Shown here one piece after another: positions 16,909 to 25,705 of a stretch of DNA of 64,000 bases. Numbering within the stretch: position 1 is the stretch's first letter; every line of letters starts with the position of its first letter. Source of the DNA: an uncultured Alcaligenaceae bacterium (GTDB lineage Bacteria > Pseudomonadota > Gammaproteobacteria > Burkholderiales > Burkholderiaceae_B); assembly GCA_937908115.1 (NCBI GenBank), contig CALEQZ010000020.1, positions 1 to 64,000 of the forward strand. Direction: 5' to 3'. The notes under the pieces are model-generated. The model did not search any database. It saw only the letters and a program-made list of their open reading frames with translations, and had not been told where the DNA came from. The translations under genes were made by a program, and so were the position numbers.

Positions 16909-17604
16909 TCAGGCGCGGGTGGTGCGCTTCTCGATGCGCTTTTCCGGATTGGCATTGACCACGATCCGATGCACATAAATGCCGGGCAGGTGGATCTGGT
17001 CGGGATCGAGCTCGCCCGTCTCGACCAGTTGCTCGACTTCGACCACGGTCACCTTCCCGGCCATGGCCACGTTCGGATTGAAGTTGCGCGCGGTCTTGCG
17101 AAAGATCAGGTTGCCACTGCGGTCGGCGATGTGCGCCTTGACCAGCGACACGTCCGGTACCAGCGCGCGCTCGAGCACGTACTTCTTGCCGTCGAATTCG
17201 CGGATTTCCTTGCCTTCGGCGACGATGGTGCCCACGCCCGTGGCGGTGTAGAAGGCCGGGATGCCAGCCCCGCCGGCGCGCAGCTTCTCGGCCAGCGTGC
17301 CCTGGGGCGTGAACTCCAGCTCCAGCTCGCCGGCCAGGTACTGCCGCTCGAACTCTTTGTTTTCACCCACGTAGGAGGCGATCATCTTCTTGATCTGGCG
17401 CGTGGCCAACAGCAGCCCCAGCCCGAAATCGTCGACGCCGGCGTTGTTGCTGATGCAGGTCAAGTCCTTGACCCCGGAATCGCGCAGCGCGGCGATCAGT
17501 GCCTCCGGGATGCCGCACAGGCCGAAGCCGCCCACGGCAATGGTTTGCCCGTCCTTGACCAGGCCTGCCAGCGCCTCCCGGGCACTCGCATAGACTTTCT
17601 CCAT
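16909..17604 (-). CDS. scoA: 3-oxoacid CoA-transferase subunit A
   Basis: Alpha subunit of the same CoA-transferase, 231 residues. Landmarks are IAVGGFGLCGIPEALI, the CoA-binding CISNNAGVDDFGLG and GKKYVLERAL. I chose the ATG (MEKVYASAREAL) preceded by GGAGCAGGAAAG over an upstream ATG seven codons earlier. No regulator is adjacent; the GntR gene upstream reads the same way but is separated by about 140 bp from scoA. Confidence 0.95.
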   Translation of the reverse strand: MEKVYASAREALAGLVKDGQTIAVGGFGLCGIPEALIAALRDSGVKDLTCISNNAGVDDFGLGLLLATRQIKKMIASYVGENKEFERQYLAGELELEFTPQGTLAEKLRAGGAGIPAFYTATGVGTIVAEGKEIREFDGKKYVLERALVPDVSLVKAHIADRSGNLIFRKTARNFNPNVAMAGKVTVVEVEQLVETGELDPDQIHLPGIYVHRIVVNANPEKRIEKRTTRA

Positions 17605-17747
17605 CTTTCCTGCTCCCTTGTCCAAACAGAATAGCGTTCAACCGCGCCGCGGCCTTGGGCAGGCTGTGCCCGGCGCGGCGGCAACGTCGCTTGCGCCCGG
17701 ACCCTTCGGCCTGCCCTTGTCGCCGGATTGTAATCAGTGCCGGGGGA

Positions 17748-18422
17748 TCAGCCCGCACCGGCGCGCGATGCCTCCTCGGCGGCCTTGCGCGCTGTCATGA
17801 AGCGCTGCCGCGTCATCATCAAGTGCAACTGCATGACTTCCCTGGCCAGGTCGCCATTGCGCTCCTGCACGGCCAGCGTCAGGTCCAGATGATGGTTCAG
17901 GCTGCGCCGCATGTCGGCCGGCGAGTAAAGATGGAACGACCGCACGATGATGGGCATGTCAATCATGGTCTCCAGCATGGACTGCAGGCGGTGCGAGCGG
18001 CTCGCGCGCAGCAAGGTCTGGTGGAACAGCCGGTTGGCCGCCTGGGCGCGTTCGGCCGCCTGGCTGCCGCCCCTCTCGATGGCCTGCCGCATTTGCTCGT
18101 TGCTACTCGCCAACACGGCCAGGTCCGCGTCGTCGCGCCGCTCGGCCGCAAGCTGCGCGGAAAACGGTTCGAGCAGCAGGCGCAACTGAAAGACCTCCTC
18201 GATATCCCATTCCGTCCACGCCGCCACGTACACGCCCCTGCCCGGCTCGGCCATGGCCAGGGCGTCGCCGACCAGGCGCTTGAGCGCACCCCGGATGGGC
18301 GTGCGGCTCATGGAGAATTCTTCGGCCAGCGGCTCTTCCTTGAGCTGGGTCCCCGGCTTGTAGTAGCCGGTAAGGACACGCTGCTTGAGCGTTTCGTAGG
18401 CCTTTTGGGTATCGCTGCTCAT
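17748..18422 (-). CDS. GntR family regulator (FadR subfamily, FCD domain)
   Basis: 224 residues: winged helix at about 1-65 (YETLKQRVLTGYYKPGTQLKEE, EFSMSRTPIRGALKRL) and an all-helical FCD ligand domain (RLLLEPFSAQLAAERR, FHQTLLRASRSHRL, HHLDLTLAV). FCD regulators bind small organic acids through a metal site. It is divergent from the dehydrogenase-Bug-RraA module, which it probably controls along with itself. A TTG twelve codons upstream is possible but gives a non-family extension. Confidence 0.92.
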   Translation of the reverse strand: MSSDTQKAYETLKQRVLTGYYKPGTQLKEEPLAEEFSMSRTPIRGALKRLVGDALAMAEPGRGVYVAAWTEWDIEEVFQLRLLLEPFSAQLAAERRDDADLAVLASSNEQMRQAIERGGSQAAERAQAANRLFHQTLLRASRSHRLQSMLETMIDMPIIVRSFHLYSPADMRRSLNHHLDLTLAVQERNGDLAREVMQLHLMMTRQRFMTARKAAEEASRAGAG

Positions 18423-18748
18423 GCGGATCGGTCCCAACCAGGATGCACTCGTCGACAATCGCGCGGCCCGCGCATGCTGCGGCAGGCCGCCGTGAGCCTA
18501 CCATGCGCGGAGTCGCTGCGGCAGCCGGCCCGCCCCCCCGCAGCAGGCACTGGCCGGCAGTCCGTTTGTATTCAAATTGCATTTCTTATTAGAGCAGCCC
18601 CGACCGCATCCAGTCCATCCAAATCCCTTGCACGCCGCAATGGCCTGGGGAAATTTAGGAAATCCACCGTCCGTACTAGGGTTTTCACTTACTAGTCAAT
18701 TTCTGCACACCCGCTGACAATCCACGGATTGTATTTTTTTTGTACATC
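18423..18748. promoter_or_regulatory. divergent control region with a 7-bp palindrome
   Basis: A 326-bp gap between the GntR gene and the dehydrogenase. It becomes AT-rich toward the right and holds a perfect dyad, ACAATCC (18717-18723) and GGATTGT (18726-18732), spaced by 2 bp, only 17 bp before the dehydrogenase ATG. That size and spacing suit a GntR/FCD operator. ACTAG is also repeated at 18675-18679 and 18691-18695. No other gene is visible in the gap. Confidence 0.5.
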
Positions 18749-19603
18749 ATGTAGATCGCTCTCATCGGCGGCGGCGAAGTCGGCCGCTGCTATGCCCGCG
18801 CGCTTTCCCAAGCGGGCCACCGGATCGTCGCGCTGTGCGACGTCAAGATTTCCGATGCGCTGGACACCCTGTCACGGGAGTTGGGTGCGACGCTGCAGGC
18901 ACAGCCGGGCCCGTGGCTACACGAGGCCGATGTCGTCATCAGCGCAGTGTTCGGCTCGGCGGCGCAGCAAACGGCCGAACAGGCGCTGCCCCACATGGCG
19001 CGCACCGCGCTGTATGCCGATTTCACCACCGCCAGCGCGCAAGACATGGCCGCCGCGGCCGAACGGGCCGCAGCCTTGGGCATCGATTTCGCCGACGTGG
19101 CCATCATGGGTGCCATTAGCCTCGGCCAGGGGAAAACGCCCCTGCTGTGCGCCGGCACCGGCGCTGCCCGCATCCACGCGCTGATGCACGAAGCCGGCGC
19201 GCCAATCCGGCAGGTGAGCGGCCGTGCCGGCGACGCCGTCACCCTCAAGCTGCTGCGCAGCATCTTTACCAAGGGGTGCGAAGCCCTGGCCGTGGAATGC
19301 CTGGTCGCGGCGCACGCCAAAGGGCTGCGGCAGGAACTGTACGAGGTGCTGCAGGACATTGATCAGCAACCCCTGCAGGTCTTCCTGGAGATGCTGGTGC
19401 GCACGCACGTCCAGCACGCGCCCCGCCGGCTCGTCGAAGTCGAAGAAGCCAGCCGCCAGCTCGAAAGCGACGGGCTCGAGCCGCGCGTGCTGCCGGGCGT
19501 GCGCTCGCTATTCGCGCGCACGGCCGCCGCCCTCGACAAACCTCCCCAAGTCGCCTCGGTGGACGACGCGCTGGCGTGGCTGCACAGCCTGGCGCGGCGC
19601 TGA
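18749..19603 (+). pseudogene. 6-phosphogluconate-dehydrogenase-like NAD-binding protein with DUF1932 domain; TAG at codon 2
   Basis: From 18755 the frame encodes a complete enzyme: Rossmann motif IALIGGGEVGRCYARAL at its first residues, a beta-hydroxyacid-dehydrogenase-like core (DFTTASAQDM, DVAIMGAISLGQGKTPLL), and the helical DUF1932 domain (LKLLRSIFTKGCEALAVECL). The ATG at 18749 is followed directly by TAG (18752-18754) where homologues usually have Lys or a similar residue (MKIALIG...). No Shine-Dalgarno precedes it. The next in-frame start, TTG 18881, would delete the first 44 residues including the nucleotide-binding loop. Either a pseudogene, a strain mutation or a base error. The Bug protein and RraA-like genes follow. 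Confidence 0.8.
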
Positions 19604-19656
19604 TGCCCGCTTCCCTCGACACCCTACCCACAATACCCTTCACACGGAGACGCTCA

Positions 19657-20622
19657 ATGAAACACGCCGTCAAGTTCGCTGCGGCCGCCCTGGCCTGCTG
19701 CACCTCGGCCGTTTTCGGCCAAGCCCTGGGCAAATCGCCCATCACGTTCGTTTCGCCATTTCCTCCGGGGGGCGGCACCGATACGCTCACCCGCATGGTG
19801 GCCAACGCCGTAGCGGCCGACAAGCAATGGAACATCGTGGTGGAAAACAAGCCCGGCGCAGGTGGCAACCTGGCGCTGGACTCGGTGGCGCGCAGTGCAC
19901 CGGACGGCCGGACCCTGGTCATGGCCCAGACGGACAACATCGTGCTCAACCCCTGGCTGTACAAGAAGCTCAACTACGACACCTTCAAGGATTTCAAGCC
20001 CGTGGCGCTGATCGCCTCGTCGCCGAGCGTTTACGTGGTGCTGCCCGATTCGCCGTTCCGCAGCATCGAGGACGTGGTCCGCGCGGCCAAGGAAAAACCC
20101 GGCCGCATCAGCGTGGGCGTGCCCGGCGTCGGATCCAGCGGCGACCTGATCGGCCACCTGTGGCAGAAGGCCGCGGGCATCGAGTTCACCACCGTGCCGT
20201 ACCGCGGCTGGGCCCAGGCCTACCCGGACCTGGCCAGCCGCCGCATCGACATCTACAACGGCTCGGTCGCCACACTGCTGTCGCAAATCAAGGCCGGCAC
20301 GGTTCGCGCGCTGGCCGTGGTGGGCGAAGCCCGTTCGCCCTCGCTGCCGGATGTGCCGACCTTTGTCGAGCTCGGCTACAAGGACATCAACCCGACGATC
20401 TGGTGGGGCCTGATGGCCCAAGGCAACACGCCCGATGACATCGTCCAGACGCTGAACGAAGCCGTCAATGCGGCGATCGGCAAGCCCGAATTCCGCAGCA
20501 AGCTCAACGAGTCCGGCTACGCCGTGCTCGGCGGCACGCCGGCGGAATTCGCCGAGCGCTACAAGCGCGACCACGATGCCTTCGGCGCCATCATCAAGGC
20601 GGCCGGCATCGAACCACAATGA
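19657..20622 (+). CDS. Bug/TctC family tripartite tricarboxylate-type binding protein
   Basis: Secreted periplasmic solute receptor, 321 residues with a signal peptide (about 1-22, ending SAVFGQA). Family motifs are FPPGGGTDTLTRM, VENKPGAGGNLALDSVA, DGRTLVM and the domain-2 segment FKPVALIASSPSVYVV. Ribosome site GGAGA. No TctA/TctB membrane partners are in the window, so it must work with distant ones or act as a sensor. It follows the dehydrogenase by 53 bp and probably binds that pathway's organic acid. Confidence 0.94.
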   Translation: MKHAVKFAAAALACCTSAVFGQALGKSPITFVSPFPPGGGTDTLTRMVANAVAADKQWNIVVENKPGAGGNLALDSVARSAPDGRTLVMAQTDNIVLNPWLYKKLNYDTFKDFKPVALIASSPSVYVVLPDSPFRSIEDVVRAAKEKPGRISVGVPGVGSSGDLIGHLWQKAAGIEFTTVPYRGWAQAYPDLASRRIDIYNGSVATLLSQIKAGTVRALAVVGEARSPSLPDVPTFVELGYKDINPTIWWGLMAQGNTPDDIVQTLNEAVNAAIGKPEFRSKLNESGYAVLGGTPAEFAERYKRDHDAFGAIIKAAGIEPQ

Positions 20623-20668
20623 CGCGACGCCATGGTGCGCGCCTCCCAGCAACCTTCCGGAGCCAAGC

Positions 20669-21340
20669 ATGATCGGTTTTGAAATCCATCCGCGCCAGCG
20701 CTGCGTCGACCGGGTCGCAGTCGAGAAATTCCGCGGCCTCCCGGTGGCCAACGTCAGTGACGTGATGTCGCGCATGTACGCCGGCGGCGCCGCGCTGCGC
20801 CCCATGCACGACGGCACGGCGCTGGCCGGCGCGGCGCTGACGGTCCGGTGCCGCCCCGGTGACAACCTGCTAGTGCACAAGGCGCTGGACATGGCCGTGC
20901 CCGGGGATGTGATCGTGGTCGATGCCGGCGGCGACCTGACCAACGCCATCATCGGCGAAATCATGGTGTCCTATGCCCAAACGCGTGGTGTGGCCGGCAT
21001 CGTGATCCACGGCGCGATCCGGGATGTGGGCACGATTTCCCGCGGCAGCTTCCCCGTGTATGCGTGCGGCGTCACGCATCGCGGCCCGTACAAGGACGGG
21101 CCGGGCGAAATCAACGTGCCCGTGTCGCTCGGTGGCATGGTCGTCGAGCCTGGCGATCTCATCCTGGCGGACGAGGACGGCTTGCTGTGCGTGCCGTTCC
21201 ACCAGGTCGACGAGGTGCACCAGGCGGCCAGCGAAAAACACGCCACCGAAGAAAAAATGCTTGCCGATATCGCTGCCGGCAAGCTGGACACCCGCTGGAT
21301 CGACGCCCGGCTGAAGTCCCTGGGTTGCCGCGGCGTCTGA
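20669..21340 (+). CDS. RraA-like protein / 4-hydroxy-4-methyl-2-oxoglutarate aldolase family
   Basis: 223 residues of the RraA/HMG-CHA aldolase fold. Landmarks are VSDVMSRMYAGGAALRPMHD, the GDVIVVDAGGDLTNAIIGEIM loop and GIVIHGAIRDVGTI, whose Arg and Asp correspond to the substrate and metal residues of the aldolases. Members either split 4-hydroxy-4-methyl-2-oxoglutarate/oxaloacetate or regulate RNase E. The catabolic context (dehydrogenase, Bug receptor, GntR) favours an aldolase or decarboxylase. Ribosome site GGAG, 46 bp after the Bug gene. Confidence 0.9.
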   Translation: MIGFEIHPRQRCVDRVAVEKFRGLPVANVSDVMSRMYAGGAALRPMHDGTALAGAALTVRCRPGDNLLVHKALDMAVPGDVIVVDAGGDLTNAIIGEIMVSYAQTRGVAGIVIHGAIRDVGTISRGSFPVYACGVTHRGPYKDGPGEINVPVSLGGMVVEPGDLILADEDGLLCVPFHQVDEVHQAASEKHATEEKMLADIAAGKLDTRWIDARLKSLGCRGV

Positions 21341-21356
21341 GCCCGGCATGACCGGT

Positions 21357-21393
21357 CCGGCGCCGCGCATCGGCCTGCGCCGGGCCGTTTTTT
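21357..21393. terminator. terminator between convergent genes
   Basis: CCGGCGC (21357-21363) pairs with GCGCCGG (21377-21383); a shorter alternative pairs CGGCC with GGCCG. Six T (21388-21393) follow on the plus strand, so it ends the RraA-like transcript. The thioesterase stop codon overlaps the T tract. Confidence 0.7.
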
Positions 21394-21838
21394 ATCCGCG
21401 CATGATGCGTGCCAGCCTGTCGAGCACGTCGGCCGGCCAGGGCTCGGACTTGCCCGTGGCCGTGTTGCTCCAGACCAGCACGTTGCGCCCCTTGGCGTAG
21501 ACCTCTTCGGCGTCGCCCAGGCGGGCGATGGTCATTTCGAAGTCCATGCTGGACCGGCCGACCCGGGTCAGCGCATGCCTGACCCGGACGGTGGAGGGAT
21601 AGGTCAGCGACCGGATGAAGTCGCACGACGCATGGGCGAGGATGGCCACGCGCTCGGCCGGGATTTCCAGCCCGCACTGGCGCAGCATGCGGATGCGCGC
21701 CTCTTCCATGAGCCGGAAGTAGATCGTGTTGTTCAGGTGGTTCAGCGCGTCCAGGTCGCCCCAGCGCAGTTCCAGGTCGCAGTCGTGGGTCATGCCCGGG
21801 CGCAGCCCGGCGCTGGTATCGCTGGCGGCCAGCGTCAT
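21392..21838 (-). CDS. acyl-CoA thioesterase (hot-dog fold, 4-hydroxybenzoyl-CoA thioesterase type)
   Basis: 148 residues. The active-site segment LRWGDLDALNHLNNTIYFRLMEEARI has the Asp and the Asn/His turn of the YbgC/4HBT family; AHASCDFIRSLTYPSTV and FEMTI are core strands. It hydrolyses a thioester such as a short-chain or aromatic acyl-CoA; exact substrate unknown. Start chosen at the ATG preceded by GAGGATC. It is divergent from the ETF-QO gene, with 188 bp between the two starts. Confidence 0.9.
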   Translation of the reverse strand: MTLAASDTSAGLRPGMTHDCDLELRWGDLDALNHLNNTIYFRLMEEARIRMLRQCGLEIPAERVAILAHASCDFIRSLTYPSTVRVRHALTRVGRSSMDFEMTIARLGDAEEVYAKGRNVLVWSNTATGKSEPWPADVLDRLARIMRG

Positions 21839-22026
21839 GTTGGGATCCTCGCGCTGAAAACGATGACGGAAGCGGCGTGCGCCGCGGTTCATGCGCAGGC
21901 AAGTATACCGGCAGCGCCGGCGCATCTTCGGCGACAAAAACCGTGCGCGCCCTGCAATACAATTGCCGGGTGCCGGGGGACACGCGTGATCCGGCCATCA
22001 TTCGAGATAAAGGAGGATTCGGGCAA

Positions 22027-23673
22027 ATGGCCGAACGCGAATCGATGGAATACGACGTGGTGGTGGTCGGCGGCGGGCCGGCGGGGCTGGCCGCAGCCAT
22101 CCGCCTGAAGCAGCTGGCCGCCGAGCGTGGCCGCGAAACCAGCGTCTGCGTGCTCGAAAAAGGCGCCGAAATCGGCGCGCATACGCTGTCGGGCGCCGTA
22201 CTGGACCCGCGCGCGCTCGACGAGCTCATCCCCGACTGGAAGAACAAGGGTGCCCCGCTCGATACGCCGGTCACCCGCGACGAATTCATGTTCCTGTCGC
22301 GCACGGGTGCGCGCAGCACGCCGTCCTGGCTGCTGCCGCCCTGTTTCCAGAATCACGGCAACTACATCGTCCGGCTGGGCGAAGTCGTGCGCTGGCTGGG
22401 CGAGCAGGCCGAGGCGCTGGGCGTGGACGTCTTCCCGGGCTTTGCCGCGGCCGAGATCCTCTACGACGAGCAAGGCCGGGTGCGCGGCGTGGCCACCGGC
22501 GACATGGGCCGCAACCGCCAGGGCGAACCGACCGAGGCCTTCCAGCCCGGCATGGAGCTGCTGGCCAGCTACACGCTGTTTGCCGAAGGCTCGCGCGGCC
22601 ACTTGGGCCGCCAGCTGATCGAGCGCTACAAGCTCGACGAGGGCCGCGACCCGCAAAGCTATGCCATCGGCATCAAGGAACTCTGGGAAATCGACCCGGC
22701 ACGCTCCCAACCCGGGCTGGTGGTGCACACCGCCGGATGGCCGCTGGATTCGGACACCTACGGCGGCGCCTTCCTGTACCACCTCAAGGACAACCTGGTC
22801 GCCGTGGGCATGGTGGTCGGCCTGGACTACGCCAATCCCTGGCTGTCACCCTTCGAGGAATTCCAGCGCTTCAAGACGCACCCGTCCATCCGCAGCACCT
22901 TCGAGGGCGGCAAGCGGCTGGCCTACGGCGCGCGATCCATTACCGCCGGCGGGTTGCTGTCGCTGCCCCGGCTGGTCTTTCCGGGCGGCGCGCTGCTTGG
23001 CTGTGACGCGGGCTTCTTGAACGCCTCGCGCATCAAGGGCAGCCACGCCGCGATCAAGTCCGGCATGCTGGCGGCCGAGGCGGCCTTCGATGCCCTGGCC
23101 GCGGGCCGCAGCCGCGACGAACTGGCTGCCTATCCTGCGGCGTTCGAATCGTCCTGGCTCTATGCCGAACTGAACAAGGCCCGCAACTTCAAGCAGTGGT
23201 TCAAGAAGGGCCGCACGGTGGGCACGCTGATGACTGGCATCGAGCAATGGCTGCTGCGCGGCAACGTGCCATGGACGATCCACCGCACCAAGCCTGACCA
23301 CGCCTGCCTGCAGCCGGCCGCCGAGTGCGCGCGCATCGACTATCCCAAGCCCGACGGCAAGCTGACCTTCGACCGGCTCAGCTCGGTGTTCATCTCCAAC
23401 ACCAACCACGAGGAAAACCAGCCCGTGCACCTGACGCTGAAGGATCCATCGGTGCCGGTGGCGGTCAACCTGGCCAAGTACGGCGGGCCCGAGGCGCGCT
23501 ATTGCCCTGCGGGCGTGTACGAGTTCGTCAAGGACGACCATGGCGCGGATCGCCTGCAGATCAACGCGCAGAACTGCGTGCACTGCAAGACCTGCGACAT
23601 CAAGGATCCCACGCAAAACATCGTGTGGGTAACGCCCCAAGGCGGCGAGGGGCCGGTCTATACCGGCATGTGA
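22027..23673 (+). CDS. electron transfer flavoprotein-ubiquinone oxidoreductase
   Basis: Membrane-associated FAD and 4Fe-4S protein that passes electrons from reduced ETF (fed by acyl-CoA dehydrogenases) to ubiquinone. 548 residues, standard bacterial length. The FAD motif VVVGGGPAGLAAAIRL is at about 10-25. The C-terminal cluster ligands are in RYCPAGVYEF and NCVHCKTCDIKDP, followed by the typical end WVTPQGGEGPVYTGM. The ribosome site AAAGGAGGA is near perfect, and TACAAT at 21958-21963 may be its -10. It connects local acyl-CoA metabolism with respiration. Confidence 0.97.
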   Translation: MAERESMEYDVVVVGGGPAGLAAAIRLKQLAAERGRETSVCVLEKGAEIGAHTLSGAVLDPRALDELIPDWKNKGAPLDTPVTRDEFMFLSRTGARSTPSWLLPPCFQNHGNYIVRLGEVVRWLGEQAEALGVDVFPGFAAAEILYDEQGRVRGVATGDMGRNRQGEPTEAFQPGMELLASYTLFAEGSRGHLGRQLIERYKLDEGRDPQSYAIGIKELWEIDPARSQPGLVVHTAGWPLDSDTYGGAFLYHLKDNLVAVGMVVGLDYANPWLSPFEEFQRFKTHPSIRSTFEGGKRLAYGARSITAGGLLSLPRLVFPGGALLGCDAGFLNASRIKGSHAAIKSGMLAAEAAFDALAAGRSRDELAAYPAAFESSWLYAELNKARNFKQWFKKGRTVGTLMTGIEQWLLRGNVPWTIHRTKPDHACLQPAAECARIDYPKPDGKLTFDRLSSVFISNTNHEENQPVHLTLKDPSVPVAVNLAKYGGPEARYCPAGVYEFVKDDHGADRLQINAQNCVHCKTCDIKDPTQNIVWVTPQGGEGPVYTGM

Positions 23674-23721
23674 CCCGCCCGCCGGCCGCCTTCCGCGGGT
23701 GACGGCCACGGCAACGAACGA

Positions 23722-23750
23722 GGGCGCCGGCCTACACTCGGCGCCCTTTT
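23722..23750 (+). terminator. rho-independent terminator after ETF-QO
   Basis: GGGCGCCG (23722-23729) pairs with CGGCGCCC (23739-23746), 9-nt loop, then TTTT. It lies 49 bp after the ETF-QO stop and immediately before the next gene, so it argues against a start for that gene upstream of 23756. Confidence 0.75.
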
Positions 23751-23755
23751 CGTCC

Positions 23756-24658
23756 ATGGAGGCAGCGTTGAAGAAGGAAGTCGTCCTCTTCGCCGGCTGC
23801 GGCGACCTGGGGCTGCGCGCGGCGCAACGCGCCTTGGCGCGGGGCCATGACGTCTGGGCGCTGCGCCGCAACCCCCCGGATGCCGGCGGCGGGACCGCGC
23901 GCGACGGCCAGCCACAGGCGCCGGGGGATGCGCCAGCCCATGTAGGCATCCGCTGGCTGCGCGGCGACCTGGCCGATGCACGCAGCCTGCCCGCCCTGCC
24001 CGCCGGCGTCACCCGCCTGGTTTATTGCCCCGCGCCCGATGCCCGCCACGAAGAGGCGTACCGCAGCGTCTTCGTCGACGGCCTGCGCCACGTGCTGCAG
24101 CGGTTGGACGCGGGTCGGCTGCGCAGGCTGGTGTTCGTTTCGTCTTCGGCCGTGTACGGCGACCACGGCCAGGACTGGATAGACGAGGACACGCCGGAGA
24201 ACCCGCTATCGTTCAACGGCCGCATCCTCTTGGAGGCGGAGCGCTGGCTGCGCAACCAAGGCTTGCCCGCCACGCGCCTGCGGCTGGCGGGCCTGTACGG
24301 CCCCGGGCGACTGCAGCTCGTCGGGCGGCTGCGCGCCGGCATGGCACGCGCCCCGCGCCGGCCGCCGCACTGGGCCAACCGCATCCACGTCGAGGACGCG
24401 GCAGCCGCCATCGACCACCTGCTGCATTTACCCGATGCGGGCCCGCTCTACCTGGGTTGCGACGACACGCCGCTGCCGCTGCACGAGCTGTATGCCCACG
24501 TGGCGAGGCTGGCCGGCGCCGCCCCGCCCGCAGAGGGCCCTGCGCCTGCGCACGTGGGCAGCAAGCGCATGCGCAACGCACGGCTGCGCGCGTCGGGCTT
24601 GGCGCTTGCCTGGCCCGATGCGCGCGTCGGGTATGCCGCGCTGCTGGGCGGGCGTTGA
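23756..24658 (+). CDS. NAD(P)-binding epimerase-like protein (extended SDR, YeeZ-like)
   Basis: About 300 residues with an N-terminal dinucleotide motif (LFAGCGDLGLRAAQRAL), the VFVSSSAVYGDHGQDWIDE segment and a C-terminal LRLAGLYGPGRLQ strand. The usual Tyr-x-x-x-Lys pair is not intact (Tyr of VYGD lacks the Lys), typical for YeeZ-type atypical SDRs. The start may be ATG 23756 or TTG 23768; the latter has GGAGG five bases upstream and looks better placed. Substrate unknown. The sequence is very G+C rich. Confidence 0.85.
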   Translation: MEAALKKEVVLFAGCGDLGLRAAQRALARGHDVWALRRNPPDAGGGTARDGQPQAPGDAPAHVGIRWLRGDLADARSLPALPAGVTRLVYCPAPDARHEEAYRSVFVDGLRHVLQRLDAGRLRRLVFVSSSAVYGDHGQDWIDEDTPENPLSFNGRILLEAERWLRNQGLPATRLRLAGLYGPGRLQLVGRLRAGMARAPRRPPHWANRIHVEDAAAAIDHLLHLPDAGPLYLGCDDTPLPLHELYAHVARLAGAAPPAEGPAPAHVGSKRMRNARLRASGLALAWPDARVGYAALLGGR

Positions 24659-24674
24659 CCGGATGCGCGCGTTG

Positions 24675-25703
24675 CTACGCCGGCTGGCGCGCGTAGTAGC
24701 GCCCGATGGCGGCCACCACTTTGTCCACGTCCTGGGCCGACACGTCCCGGTGCGTCACCATGCGCGTCGGGCCGCCATACACCGCACGCACCAGGATGCC
24801 CTGCTCGCGCAGCGCCGCCGACAAGGACTGGCAAGCGTCATCGGGAAAGCGCACGAAGACCATGTTGGTGTCCTGCGACAGCACCTGCACGCCGTCGATG
24901 CGGCGCAGGCCCTCGGCCAGGCGCGCGGCGTTGTCGTGGTCCCTGGCCAGGTCCGCGACATGGTGCTCCAGCGCATGCAGGCAGGCCGCTGCCAGCACGC
25001 CCGACTGCCGCATGCCGCCACCCAGCATCTTGCGCCAGCGCAGGGCGGCATCGATGAATGCGCGGCTGCCCACCAGCACCGAGCCGACCGGCGCACCCAG
25101 TCCCTTGGAAAAGCAGATCGACACGCTGTCGAACGGCCGGCACAACACGTCGGGCGCCAGGCCGCTGGCCACGCTGGCGTTGAATAGCCGCGCGCCGTCC
25201 AGGTGCATGGACAGGCCATGCCCGCGGGCAAACGCCTCGGCCTGCTCGATATAGGACTGGGGCAGCACCTTGCCCTGGAAAGTGTTTTCCAGGGCAAGCA
25301 GCCGCGTGCGGGCGAAGTGGGGGTCCACCGGCTTGACCGCCGCGGCCAGCTTGTCCAGCGGCAGCGTGCCGTCGGGTGCGTGCTCGATGGGCTGCGGCTG
25401 GATGCTGCCCAGCACCGCCGCACCCCCGCCTTCGTACTTGTAGGTATGGGCCTGCTGGCCCACCAGGTACTCGTCGCCGCGGCCGCAATGCGCCATCAGG
25501 GCCGCCAGGTTGCTTTGCGTGCCGGACGGGAAGAACAGCCCCGCCTCCTTGCCGGCGCGCTCGGCCACGGCGCGCTGCAGGCGTTGGACGGTCGGGTCAT
25601 CACCCAGGACGTCATCGCCGACCGGCGCCGCCGCCATGGCGGCAAGCATGGCCGCGCTCGGCCGGGTGACGGTGTCGCTGCGCAGATCGATCATGCCGGT
25701 CAT
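24675..25703 (-). CDS. ltaE: low-specificity L-threonine aldolase
   Basis: PLP enzyme splitting L-threonine or L-allo-threonine into glycine and acetaldehyde. 342 residues. Landmarks are MIDLRSDTVTRP, FFPSGTQSNLAAL, the substrate segment HLDGARLFNA and the PLP lysine Lys200 in CFSKGLGAPVGS. Start is ambiguous between GTG 25709 (overlapping the acs stop), ATG 25703 and ATG 25694. It directly follows acs on the same strand; acetaldehyde oxidation would yield acetate, the Acs substrate, but that link is inferred. Confidence 0.95.
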   Translation of the reverse strand: MTGMIDLRSDTVTRPSAAMLAAMAAAPVGDDVLGDDPTVQRLQRAVAERAGKEAGLFFPSGTQSNLAALMAHCGRGDEYLVGQQAHTYKYEGGGAAVLGSIQPQPIEHAPDGTLPLDKLAAAVKPVDPHFARTRLLALENTFQGKVLPQSYIEQAEAFARGHGLSMHLDGARLFNASVASGLAPDVLCRPFDSVSICFSKGLGAPVGSVLVGSRAFIDAALRWRKMLGGGMRQSGVLAAACLHALEHHVADLARDHDNAARLAEGLRRIDGVQVLSQDTNMVFVRFPDDACQSLSAALREQGILVRAVYGGPTRMVTHRDVSAQDVDKVVAAIGRYYARQPA

Positions 25704-25705
25704 CG

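Noticed and set aside
17748..21340. Horizontal transfer of the GntR-Bug-RraA module
   Set aside because: Apart from the AT-rich control region, base composition and codon use look like the neighbouring genes, and no integrase, tRNA or IS flanks it.
23699..23755. Upstream GTG start for the epimerase-like gene
   Set aside because: It would place the ETF-QO terminator hairpin inside the coding sequence and adds a non-family N-terminus; ATG 23756 or TTG 23768 is better.
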